DNA from: Anaerolineales bacterium
GTDB taxonomy: Bacteria > Chloroflexota > Anaerolineae > Anaerolineales > Villigracilaceae
Length of the DNA: 11,976 bases
Direction of reading: 5' to 3'
Assembly: GCA_015489255.1 (NCBI GenBank)
Contig: WGAD01000365.1
Span: forward strand, 1-11,976
A program made the translations under genes and the position numbers. The notes beneath the pieces were generated by a model, which searched no databases, was not told where the DNA came from, and worked only from the letters and a program-made list of their open reading frames with translations. Positions 1 to 6,932 of this stretch are shown here, piece by piece (positions within the stretch are counted from its first letter, which is position 1; each line of letters opens with the position of its first letter).

Positions 1-25
1 CTTCACGCTCCCTCTCATTGCCGGC

Positions 26-53
26 TTGAAAAATTTCTGAACACAACTATAAC
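26..53 (+). promoter_or_regulatory. Candidate sigma70-type promoter for the rpsP operon
   Basis: TTGAAA at 26-31 and TATAAC at 48-53 are separated by 16 nt, a good match to a housekeeping promoter. Transcription would start near 60 and leave a leader of about 20 nt carrying only the Shine-Dalgarno AAGGAG (63-68) of rpsP. The gene to the left is not visible, so rpsP could also be read from further upstream, as it is where ffh precedes it. Pattern match only. Confidence 0.5.
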
Positions 54-79
54 CGTAACCTGAAGGAGAAAGATACAAA

Positions 80-424
80 ATGGTTCGTATTCGTTTACGT
101 CGTGTTGGCCGCAAAAAACAACCTTCTTACCGCATCGTAGCGGCAGATAAAGAGGCTCCCCGCGACGGGCGCTTCATTGAAATCCTGGGCTTTTACAACC
201 CGCGCACCGAACCGGCGACCATCATCGCCAAGGAAGACCGCATTTACGACTGGATGATGAAGGGCGCCCAGCCCTCCGATTCGGTGGTCAAGGTCTTCAA
301 TCAGATCGGCTTGCTGGATCGCTACCAGCGCTTCAAGGCCGGCGAAGACCTGGAAACCCTGCTGGCAGAAGCAGAAAAAGTGCAGGCGGAACGGAACGTC
401 AATCCCAAGACCCGACGGGACTGA
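80..424 (+). CDS. rpsP: 30S ribosomal protein S16
   Basis: Small-subunit protein S16 binds 16S rRNA early in assembly and stabilises the body of the 30S particle. The 114-residue product opens with the family signature MVRIRLRRVGRKKQPSYRIV, then DGRFIEILGFYNP and a conserved core running to about residue 85 (QIGLLDRYQRF). Bacterial S16 is usually about 80-90 residues, so this one carries a charged, Glu/Lys-rich C-terminal extension of roughly 25-30 residues (LLAEAEKVQAERN and on); such tails vary between lineages. The ATG at 80 has Shine-Dalgarno AAGGAG at 63-68. It is the first gene of a plus-strand operon, with only 3 nt before khpA, the usual S16 neighbourhood. Confidence 0.97.
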   Translation: MVRIRLRRVGRKKQPSYRIVAADKEAPRDGRFIEILGFYNPRTEPATIIAKEDRIYDWMMKGAQPSDSVVKVFNQIGLLDRYQRFKAGEDLETLLAEAEKVQAERNVNPKTRRD

Positions 425-427
425 ACC

Positions 428-661
428 ATGAAAGCGCTGGCAGAATACATCGCCCGCGAGCTGGTGGAAAACCCGGAGGCCGTTGAGGTGCGCGAGAAAT
501 ATCAACGGGGCCGCCTGCGTCTGGAGATGCGCGTTGCCAAACCGGATATGGGCCGCATCATCGGCAAGCATGGCCGGGTTGCCAATGCCATTCGTGTGCT
601 GTTGCGCGTGGCGGGCGAGCGCCGTGGAAAACGCGTCACCCTGGACATCCTGGAGCCATAA
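428..661 (+). CDS. khpA: KH-domain RNA-binding protein KhpA (YlqC family)
   Basis: This 77-residue protein is one type II KH domain. The RNA-gripping GxxG loop is visible as IIGKHGR at about residues 44-50, followed by the helix VANAIRVLL and a final strand KRVTLDIL. In other bacteria KhpA pairs with KhpB (Jag/EloR) as an RNA chaperone influencing cell elongation and division; no partner is in this window. Length and position between rpsP and rimM are typical. There is no strong Shine-Dalgarno before the ATG at 428, and the gap from the rpsP stop is 3 nt, so translation is probably coupled to rpsP. Identity is secure from motif and synteny; the physiological role is taken from homologues. Confidence 0.93.
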   Translation: MKALAEYIARELVENPEAVEVREKYQRGRLRLEMRVAKPDMGRIIGKHGRVANAIRVLLRVAGERRGKRVTLDILEP

Positions 662-666
662 GGCTT

Positions 667-1233
667 ATGCCGCGAAAAAGGAAGCGACCAGCCCAGGCTG
701 GAACAGGCTCGCCACAGGCTGGCGAGCCTGACTATTTGGCTGTTGGTTTTTTGCGCCGCCCGCACGGGGTGCGCGGCGAAGTGTTGATGTCGGTCTATAC
801 CGATTTCCCGGAACGTTTGCAACCGGGGGTGACCCTGTACGTTGGCGAAGATTACCGCCAAATGAGGCTGACGGGGGTGCGGCACCACAATCGTGGCTTG
901 CTGGTGCACTTCGAGGGGCTGGAGACGCCCGAAGAGGCCGGCAGATTGCGTAATACCTGGGTCTTTGTGCGGGCAGATGACCGCCCTCCCTTGCCGGAAG
1001 GGGAGTATTACTTTCATCAGCTCCTGGGCCTGAAGGTGCAAACGGGCGATGGGACGCTTCTGGGCGTCGTCCACGAGATACTGGAGACGGGCGCCAACGA
1101 TGTACTCATCGTACGCAATGAAGACGGCGCCGAAGCCCTGATCCCCTTCATCGAGCCGGTCATCGTCCGGGTCGACCTGGAAGCCGGCGAACTGGAGATC
1201 GATCCCTTGCCGGGGCTGCTGGGTAGAGAATGA
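667..1233 (+). CDS. rimM: Ribosome maturation factor RimM
   Basis: RimM binds S19 and helps fold the head of the 30S subunit during 16S rRNA maturation. The 188-residue product has the N-terminal RimM barrel signature VGFLRRPHGVRGE at about residues 26-38, a linker, then the PRC-barrel domain from about 110 (EGEYYFHQLLGL) to the IPFIEPVI stretch and the C-terminal IDPLPGLL. Before the first conserved strand lies a basic, Pro/Ala-rich tail of about 22 residues (PRKRKRP and on), longer than usual. The ATG at 667 is the likely start because it lies 5 nt after khpA with an AAGG at 660-663, although the spacing is short. The stop overlaps the dprA start as ATGA. In many bacteria trmD and rplS follow rimM; here they do not. 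Confidence 0.95.
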   Translation: MPRKRKRPAQAGTGSPQAGEPDYLAVGFLRRPHGVRGEVLMSVYTDFPERLQPGVTLYVGEDYRQMRLTGVRHHNRGLLVHFEGLETPEEAGRLRNTWVFVRADDRPPLPEGEYYFHQLLGLKVQTGDGTLLGVVHEILETGANDVLIVRNEDGAEALIPFIEPVIVRVDLEAGELEIDPLPGLLGRE

Positions 1234-2309
1234 TGGACAAGCGCGCCTGGTTGGGGTTCAGCTTAACACGCGGTATCGGGCCGGTGCGCTTGCGGCAGTT
1301 AATTGCCCACTTTGGCGATGTGGAAACCGCCTGGCAAGCCCCAGCGGAAGCCTTGCGCAACGCCGGGTTGAGTGCCCGTTGGCTGAACAATTTGTTGCAA
1401 GTGCGCCGTCAGGTAGACCTGGGCGCCCTGCTGGATGCTTACGCAGCCCGTGGCATTACCTTGCTGACCTGGGAAGACGAGGAATACCCTCAACGTTTAA
1501 AAACGCTGGACATCGCTCCGCCGGTGCTCTTTGTCCGTGGGCGTTTCCAGCCGCAGGATTTTTGGGCCGTGGCGATTGTGGGCACCCGCCGGATGACGGC
1601 TTACGGACGCCAGGCCGCCGACGAACTGGCGCGGACGCTGGCCCGACAAGGCGTGACGGTGGTCAGCGGGCTGGCGCGCGGGGTGGATACGGTAGCCCAT
1701 CGGGCGGCGCTGGCCGCCGGCGGGCGAACGATCGCGGTGCTGGGTTCCGGGGTGGACGTCATTTACCCGCCCGAAAACCGCGACCTGGCGGAGAGAATGA
1801 TGGAACGAGGCGCCGTGGTCAGCGACTACCCCCCCGGGACGAAGCCGGAAAGCGCCAATTTCCCGCCGCGCAATCGACTGATCGCCGGGTTGGCGCAGGC
1901 GGTGGTGGTGGTCGAGGCCGGCCGCGAGAGCGGGGCGCTCATCACGGCGGAGTTTGCCGCCGAACAAGGCCGTGAAGTTTTCGCCATCCCGGGCAATATT
2001 TATGCGCCCCAAAGCCGGGGCACAAACTGGCTCATTCGCCAGGGGGCGCATCCCTTGCTTTCGCCCCGCGACGTGCTGGAGGCCCTGAATTTGGACCACC
2101 TTTTGCAGCGGCAGGCCGTGCAAAAGGCGGCCCCCGCTACCGCGGTGGAAGAGCGCTTGCTGGCCTTGTTGCGCCAGGAACCGCTGTCCATCGATGAATT
2201 GGTGCGCCGCAGCGGTTTGCCCACCGGGCAGGTTTCGGCGGCCTTGACGGTGATGGAACTGAAAGGATTGGTGCGGCAAATTGCGCCAATGCGATATGTT
2301 GCCGCATGA
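1230..2309 (+). CDS. dprA: DNA-processing protein DprA (single-strand DNA-binding RecA loader)
   Basis: DprA protects incoming single-stranded DNA during natural transformation and loads RecA on it in the cytoplasm. It is also widespread in bacteria not known to be competent. The 359-residue product has an N-terminal helical SAM-like region (about 1-75), then a Rossmann-type DNA-binding core: VGTRRMT (117-123), SGLARGVD (146-153), GSGVDVIYPPENRDL (172-186), NFPPRNRLIAGL (210-221), ESGALITAEFA and FAIPGN (251-256). A C-terminal winged-helix domain follows a linker (about 297-359, ending near ELKGLVRQIAPMRYV). This is the full three-part form. The start overlaps the rimM stop by 4 nt; a second in-frame ATG lies at 1233. 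No other competence gene is visible here. Confidence 0.96.
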   Translation: MMDKRAWLGFSLTRGIGPVRLRQLIAHFGDVETAWQAPAEALRNAGLSARWLNNLLQVRRQVDLGALLDAYAARGITLLTWEDEEYPQRLKTLDIAPPVLFVRGRFQPQDFWAVAIVGTRRMTAYGRQAADELARTLARQGVTVVSGLARGVDTVAHRAALAAGGRTIAVLGSGVDVIYPPENRDLAERMMERGAVVSDYPPGTKPESANFPPRNRLIAGLAQAVVVVEAGRESGALITAEFAAEQGREVFAIPGNIYAPQSRGTNWLIRQGAHPLLSPRDVLEALNLDHLLQRQAVQKAAPATAVEERLLALLRQEPLSIDELVRRSGLPTGQVSAALTVMELKGLVRQIAPMRYVAA

Positions 2310-2321
2310 AGGAGACAAGCC

Positions 2322-3416
2322 ATGAGTTTTGAGCATGGGTACGCGGTCATTATGGCGGGCGGTGGCGGCACGCGGCTGTGGCCTGTGTCGCGGCGCGCCC
2401 GGCCCAAGCAGATGCTGCCGTTGCTGGAAGAACGTTCTCTCTTTCAGGCGACGGTGGAGCGCGTGACCGCGGTTTTGCCCCCAGAGCACATCTATGTGGT
2501 GACGATTGCCGAGCAGGCAGCGGCCTTGCGCCAGCAGGTGCCGGATATCCCGCCGGAAAATTTCCTGCTTGAACCGATGCCGCGCGGCACGGCCTCCGTC
2601 ATCGGCCTGGCTGCTATAGCCTTGCAACAGCGCGACCCGGAAGCGGTGATGTACGTCTTGCCCTCGGATCATTACATCCGTAACCAGGACCTCTTTCATA
2701 TGTTGTTGTACGTGGCAACGGACATCGCCAACCAGGGCTACCTGGTGACCCTGGGCATTACGCCCACCTATCCGGCTACAGCCTATGGTTACATTGAGCG
2801 CGGAGAGCGGTTGCCGCAGAATTTCTTGTATCCGGTCTATCGGGTGCGGCGTTTTAAAGAAAAACCTTCGGTTGAAAAGGCGCGCCAGATGCTACGCCAG
2901 GGAAATTACGACTGGAATTCCGGCATGTTCATCTGGCGGGCAGACCAGATCTTGCGGGCTATGGCCCAACACATGCCCGACTTGAAAACCGCCCTGGACG
3001 AAATCGCTGCCGCCTGGGACACTCCTCAGCGGGAGGACGTGGTTTTGCAGGTTTGGCCGCAATTGAAAAACGAAACCATCGATTACGGTATCATGGAACA
3101 TGCCGGGCAAGTGGCCGTGTTGCCAGCCAGCGGGCTGGAGTGGAGCGACGTTGGTTCGTGGAACTCCCTCTTCGATGTTTTGATCCCGGATGCCGACGGA
3201 AACATCGTCTTCGGCAGCCAGCACCTGGGGCTGGAAACGTACAATTCCCTGGTGTACAGCAACGGCGACAAGCGGCTGGTGGTGACGATCGGCGTGGAAG
3301 ACTTGATCATCGTCGAAGATGGCGACGTATTGCTCATTTGCCACAAGGACGACGCCCAAAAAGTGCGCGATGTCGTTGACGAATTGAAAACACGCCATCA
3401 AACGCAGTATCTTTGA
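2322..3416 (+). CDS. manC: Mannose-1-phosphate guanylyltransferase (GDP-mannose pyrophosphorylase)
   Basis: The predicted reaction joins GTP and alpha-D-mannose 1-phosphate to give GDP-mannose and pyrophosphate, supplying mannose and fucose-type sugars for surface polysaccharides and glycans. In the 364-residue protein the nucleotide-binding loop is AGGGGTRLWPVSR (12-24) followed by PKQ (28-30); LPSDHYI (113-119) supplies the metal-binding Asp, FKEKP (178-182) is the sugar-phosphate site, and WNSGMF (198-203) and ETIDYGIMEH (251-260) are characteristic. The C-terminal mannose-6-phosphate isomerase domain of bifunctional enzymes (about 470-480 residues) is absent, so this is the monofunctional type. 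Shine-Dalgarno AAGGAG (2309-2314) overlaps the dprA stop. Its place between dprA and topA is not an obvious functional link; it probably shares their transcript. Confidence 0.93.
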   Translation: MSFEHGYAVIMAGGGGTRLWPVSRRARPKQMLPLLEERSLFQATVERVTAVLPPEHIYVVTIAEQAAALRQQVPDIPPENFLLEPMPRGTASVIGLAAIALQQRDPEAVMYVLPSDHYIRNQDLFHMLLYVATDIANQGYLVTLGITPTYPATAYGYIERGERLPQNFLYPVYRVRRFKEKPSVEKARQMLRQGNYDWNSGMFIWRADQILRAMAQHMPDLKTALDEIAAAWDTPQREDVVLQVWPQLKNETIDYGIMEHAGQVAVLPASGLEWSDVGSWNSLFDVLIPDADGNIVFGSQHLGLETYNSLVYSNGDKRLVVTIGVEDLIIVEDGDVLLICHKDDAQKVRDVVDELKTRHQTQYL

Positions 3417-3430
3417 TGGCTGGAGGACGT

Positions 3431-5734
3431 ATGGAAGCCTATTGCATGAAATGTAAAACCAAGCGCGAGATGGCCGATCCGGAAGCCACCTTCAACGCCG
3501 CCGGTGCGCCAGTGACGCGAGGCGTTTGCCCGGTTTGCGGAACGAAGATGTATCGCACAGGCCGGACCCCGGCCCACGAAGGGTTGATCCCCCCGCCGCG
3601 CAAGCCGCGCAAATCGCGCCGCAAGAAGAGCGGCAAACTGGTGATTGTGGAATCTCCGGCCAAAGCGCGCACGGTTGGCCGTTACCTGGGCAAGGGATAC
3701 ACGGTTAAGGCCTCGGTGGGGCATGTGCGCGACCTGTTACGCTCGCGGCTTTCGGTAGATGTGGAAAACGACTTCAAACCCCAGTATCGCGTCCCCAATG
3801 AAAAACGTCCTGTCGTCAAGGAATTGAAGAAACTGGCGGCCCAGGCCGAAAAAGTGTACCTGGCAACCGACCCGGACCGGGAGGGCGAGGCTATCGCCTG
3901 GCATTTGCTCGAGGCCGCCGAGATCGAACCGGAGCGTGCCGAGCGCGTCACCTTTCATGAGATCACCAAACCGGCCATCGAGGCGGCCTTTGCCCAGCCA
4001 CGTGAGATAGATATGCACCTCGTCAACGCCCAGCAGGCGCGCCGCATTCTCGATCGGCTGGTGGGGTACAACTTGAGTCCGATCCTGTGGGAAAAGGTGC
4101 GTGGACGCTTGTCTGCCGGGCGGGTGCAGTCGGTGGCCCTGCGCATGATCGTAGAGCGGGAGGAGGAAATCCAAGCCTTTGAACCGCGCGAGTACTGGAC
4201 GCTGGCCGCCCGTTTGCAGCCGGAGGGGCTGCAGGAAAGTTACGTCGCCCGCCTGGTGCAAATGGATGGCAAAACGCCGGAATTTGCCAGCGAAGAAGAG
4301 GTACGTCCTGCAGCAGCGGATATGGAAGCGGCGGAATACCGTGTGCAGCGGGTGCGGCGCGGCAAACGGCAGCGGCGGGCGCCGGCGCCCTTTACCACCA
4401 GCACCCTGCAGCAAGATGCCTCGCGCCGACTGGGGTTCACCGCCCGCCGCACCATGGCGGTGGCGCAATCTTTGTATGAGGGCGTTAACCTGGGTGAAGG
4501 CGGCCCAACCGGCTTGATCACCTATATGCGCACGGATTCGACCAACGTCTCCCGCCTGGCTCAGGCAGAGGCCCGCGAATACATCGCCAAACGACATGGG
4601 GAATCTTTCCTGCCGGAGAAACCGCCGGTGTACAAGACACGCGCCGCCGCCGCGCAGGAAGCGCACGAAGCCATCCGCCCGACCTCGGTCTGGCGCACGC
4701 CGGAAAGCCTGAAAGCCTACCTGGATCGCAGCCAGTTCCGGCTGTATCAGCTCATCTGGCGGCGATTTGTGGCCTCGCAGATGCGGGCTGCTCTGTATAG
4801 CACCCTGCGGGTAGATGTTGAAGGGCGCTCAGCCGAGCACCGTTACCTGTTGCGGGCCAGCGGCTCTGTGTTACAATTCCCTGGTTTTCTGGTGATTTAT
4901 GAAATCCGCGTGGAAAATGGCGAAAACAACGAAGAAAACGTGCAAATTCCGGCTGGCATCGTCGAGGGGCAGGCTCAACGATTGCTGGAAGTATTGCCAG
5001 AACAGCATTTTACGCAGCCACCGCCTCGCTATTCCGATGCCACGCTGGTGCAGGCGCTGGAGGAAAAAGGCATTGGCCGCCCTTCGACCTATGCCCCCAT
5101 TCTCTCCACTTTGCAGCAACGGGGGTATGTGCGCCGGGAAAACAAGCGCCTGGTGCCGACGGAAACCGGTCTGCTGGTGAATGAATTGCTGGTGCAATAT
5201 TTCCCCGATATCGTGGATACGCAGTTTACCGCCCAAATGGAACGGCAACTGGATCGGGTGGCCAGCGGCGAGCTGGACTGGGTGCAGGTCTTGCGCGATT
5301 TTTACGGCCCTTTTAGCCAAGAGCTGGAAAAGGCGCGCGCGGAAATGCCGGAACGCAAGCAAGGGCCGGAGCCCATTGGCCGCGCATGCCCCCAATGCGG
5401 GCACGATCTGGTGTTGCGCTATGGCCGCTACGGGAAGTTCATCTCCTGTTCCAATTTTCCGACCTGCCGCTACACCGAGCCTTACCTGGAAAAAATTGGC
5501 GTCCGGTGTCCGCAAGATGGCGGCGAGATCGTCCAGCGTCGCACGCGCAAAGGGCGCATCTTCTACGGGTGCGCCAACTACCCAAAGTGCGACTTTACCT
5601 CCTGGGCACGGCCTTTGCCGCAGCCCTGTCCTGCCTGCGGCGGCTTGCTGGTGATTGCCAACAAACGGCAGGCGCGATGTACGGCCTGTGAAGAAACTTT
5701 CCCGCTCAACGAATTTGTTAATGAAGAAGAGTGA
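3431..5734 (+). CDS. topA: DNA topoisomerase I (type IA) with an N-terminal DUF5679-like zinc-ribbon domain
   Basis: It relaxes negatively supercoiled DNA by transient cleavage of one strand. I chose the ATG at 3431 (767 residues) because GGAGG lies at 3422-3426; an in-frame ATG at 3416 touching the manC stop is the alternative. Residues 1-45 form a small domain with Cys5, Cys8, Cys33 and Cys36 (YCMKCK and VCPVCGTKM), resembling the free-standing DUF5679 zinc ribbon, followed by a very basic linker (54-69). The Toprim domain starts near 69, with Glu74 in VIVESPAK and metal-binding DPDRE at 147-151. The DNA-cleaving tyrosine is Tyr365 in ITYMRTDS. Three C-terminal zinc-finger repeats follow: Cys653/656/673/679; Cys693/714/720, with Asp696 where a Cys normally sits; and Cys733/736/750/753. 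Last gene of the rpsP run, ending at a hairpin terminator. Confidence 0.97.
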   Translation: MEAYCMKCKTKREMADPEATFNAAGAPVTRGVCPVCGTKMYRTGRTPAHEGLIPPPRKPRKSRRKKSGKLVIVESPAKARTVGRYLGKGYTVKASVGHVRDLLRSRLSVDVENDFKPQYRVPNEKRPVVKELKKLAAQAEKVYLATDPDREGEAIAWHLLEAAEIEPERAERVTFHEITKPAIEAAFAQPREIDMHLVNAQQARRILDRLVGYNLSPILWEKVRGRLSAGRVQSVALRMIVEREEEIQAFEPREYWTLAARLQPEGLQESYVARLVQMDGKTPEFASEEEVRPAAADMEAAEYRVQRVRRGKRQRRAPAPFTTSTLQQDASRRLGFTARRTMAVAQSLYEGVNLGEGGPTGLITYMRTDSTNVSRLAQAEAREYIAKRHGESFLPEKPPVYKTRAAAAQEAHEAIRPTSVWRTPESLKAYLDRSQFRLYQLIWRRFVASQMRAALYSTLRVDVEGRSAEHRYLLRASGSVLQFPGFLVIYEIRVENGENNEENVQIPAGIVEGQAQRLLEVLPEQHFTQPPPRYSDATLVQALEEKGIGRPSTYAPILSTLQQRGYVRRENKRLVPTETGLLVNELLVQYFPDIVDTQFTAQMERQLDRVASGELDWVQVLRDFYGPFSQELEKARAEMPERKQGPEPIGRACPQCGHDLVLRYGRYGKFISCSNFPTCRYTEPYLEKIGVRCPQDGGEIVQRRTRKGRIFYGCANYPKCDFTSWARPLPQPCPACGGLLVIANKRQARCTACEETFPLNEFVNEEE

Positions 5735-5739
5735 TCTGG

Positions 5740-5774
5740 CGGGCGCTGGCAAATTGCCGCGCCCGATTTCTTTT
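5740..5774 (+). terminator. Rho-independent terminator after topA
   Basis: The arms CGGGCG (5740-5745) and CGCCCG (5760-5765) pair. Inside them GGCA (5748-5751) pairs with TGCC (5755-5758) around an AAT loop, with a small internal bulge. The T-rich tail ATTTCTTTT follows at 5766-5774. It begins 5 nt after the topA stop, as expected for the end of the rpsP-topA transcript. Its right arm and tail overlap the next promoter. Confidence 0.75.
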
Positions 5775-5781
5775 GTATAAT
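5754..5781 (+). promoter_or_regulatory. Candidate sigma70-type promoter for the membrane protein at 5827
   Basis: A perfect TATAAT -10 box lies at 5776-5781, with TTGCCG at 5754-5759 and a 16-nt spacer. Transcription would start near 5788, giving a leader of about 40 nt that holds Shine-Dalgarno AAAGGAG (5809-5815). The -35 box lies inside the topA terminator stem, so the end of one unit and the start of the next are compressed into about 40 nt. Confidence 0.65.
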
Positions 5782-5826
5782 AGAGCAAGATCAAGCCTCG
5801 CGGCGCCGAAAGGAGCAATCTGGAAG

Positions 5827-6846
5827 ATGAACACCATTTTAGCGAAACTGAAAGACCCGGGAAAGGCCGCCCTGGTGGCAGGCCTGGTGGGCCTGGCCCT
5901 CGGCTTGTTGTGGGCCTGGGTGATCCAGCCGGTTGAATTTGTGGATGCAACACCGGTTTACTTGCGAGCCGATCTACAGGAAGATTACCTGCGGATGACG
6001 ATTGATTCTTTTGCAGTAAATGGCGACCTGGGGCTGGCGTTGCAACGTTGGGATAACCTGGGAGCGGCAGCCGTCCAACACTTGCAGACGATTGAGATGA
6101 ACCCCGGCGCGCAAGACCCGGCCATGATCCTGGCCTTTAAGCAGCTGGTGGAAGCCAACCGTTCGCTAGAGGCGCCCGCCGCGGCGGACGAAGGGGGAGG
6201 AAAATCCAAAACCTGGCTGCTGCTTGGTTTGGTGGTCGGGATCATTGCGGTGATTGGCGTCGGGTATTTTGGCATCCGCTTGTTGCGCCCCTCTATTAGC
6301 AAGAGCTCCAAGCGGACGGCAGCCCAGATCGCTGCGGAGCGCAGCAAAAATGTGGAAGTGGTCGATTACGAAGCTGCCGGACAAACGCCGCCGATGTCAC
6401 AGTTTGTGACGACCTATGTGTTCGGCGACAACCTGTTCGATGATTCCTTCAGCGTAGAAGCGGCCAATGGCGAATTCTTGGGCGAATGCGGCGTGGGGAT
6501 TTCCGAAACGATCGGCGTCGGCATGGAAGACAAACACGTGGCAGCTTTTGAGGTCTGGCTGTTCGACAAAAACGACATTCAGACCGTGACCAAGGTGGTG
6601 ATGAGCGAGCATTTGTTCAACGACGAAGCCGCCCGCCAGCGCCTGGCAGAAAAAGGCGAGCCGGTGCTGGCCGCCCCCAAGAAACAGATCACGCTCGAAA
6701 CGGCCACCCTGCGCATTGTGGCTACCATCGTTGAGATGGGGTACGGGCAAGGCGCATTGCCGCCGAACAGTTACTTTGAGCATATGACGGTCGAACTGGC
6801 CGTCTGGAAGACGGGCGATCCGCCGGCTGCGCAGGTCCTTTCCTGA
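5827..6846 (+). CDS. Conserved-looking two-pass membrane protein of unknown function
   Basis: I do not recognise a family. From ATG 5827 (Shine-Dalgarno AAAGGAG at 5809-5815) the product is 339 residues; the reading frame stays open upstream to 5731 but nothing there looks coding. A short basic N-terminus precedes membrane segment 1 (about 14-33, ALVAGLVGLALGLLWAWVI). Residues 34-128 are a mostly helical polar region with an Ala/Gly/Glu-rich end. Membrane segment 2 is about 129-150 (TWLLLGLVVGIIAVIGVGYF), followed by a basic stretch RLLRPSISKSSKR. By the positive-inside rule both ends are cytoplasmic and 34-128 is outside. The C-terminal 190 residues look mixed alpha/beta with alternating strands (FSVEAANGEFLGECGVGI; VAAFEVWLF), perhaps a soluble sensing or scaffold domain. 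It has its own promoter and a strong terminator, so it is probably a single-gene unit. Confidence 0.85.
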   Translation: MNTILAKLKDPGKAALVAGLVGLALGLLWAWVIQPVEFVDATPVYLRADLQEDYLRMTIDSFAVNGDLGLALQRWDNLGAAAVQHLQTIEMNPGAQDPAMILAFKQLVEANRSLEAPAAADEGGGKSKTWLLLGLVVGIIAVIGVGYFGIRLLRPSISKSSKRTAAQIAAERSKNVEVVDYEAAGQTPPMSQFVTTYVFGDNLFDDSFSVEAANGEFLGECGVGISETIGVGMEDKHVAAFEVWLFDKNDIQTVTKVVMSEHLFNDEAARQRLAEKGEPVLAAPKKQITLETATLRIVATIVEMGYGQGALPPNSYFEHMTVELAVWKTGDPPAAQVLS

Positions 6847-6880
6847 CGAAAGCAAGTTGACGGACGCTGCGGCGGCCCAA

Positions 6881-6920
6881 ACGCAAAGAAGCGCGGCCTT
6901 CCACCCGCGCTTCTTTGCGT
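6881..6920. terminator. Bidirectional terminator hairpin between convergent genes
   Basis: A perfect 16-bp inverted repeat (6881-6896 with 6905-6920) flanks an 8-nt loop. On either strand a GC-rich core (GCGCGG/CCGCGC) is followed by TTCTTT, with the matching AAAGAA pairing ahead of it, so the same element reads as a terminator in both directions. It lies between the stop of the membrane protein gene (6846) and the stop of greA (6933), as expected for convergent units. Confidence 0.8.
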
Positions 6921-6932
6921 CCTGCGGGAAGA

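Noticed and set aside
1..40. Possible last 12 codons of an upstream gene (frame 2, TGA at 38-40), perhaps ffh, which often precedes rpsP
   Set aside because: The fragment is too short to identify and two other frames are equally uninformative.
1497..2699. A 400-codon open frame on the minus strand across dprA and the start of manC
   Set aside because: It is antisense to two well-supported genes, its translation is rich in His, Arg and Gln with no recognisable motif, and long antisense frames are expected in GC-rich coding DNA. The same applies to 3737-4666 and 4871-5953 on the minus strand.
5731..5826. Upstream extension of the membrane protein frame starting at GTG 5731
   Set aside because: It runs through the topA terminator and the consensus promoter, and there is a clear Shine-Dalgarno for ATG 5827.
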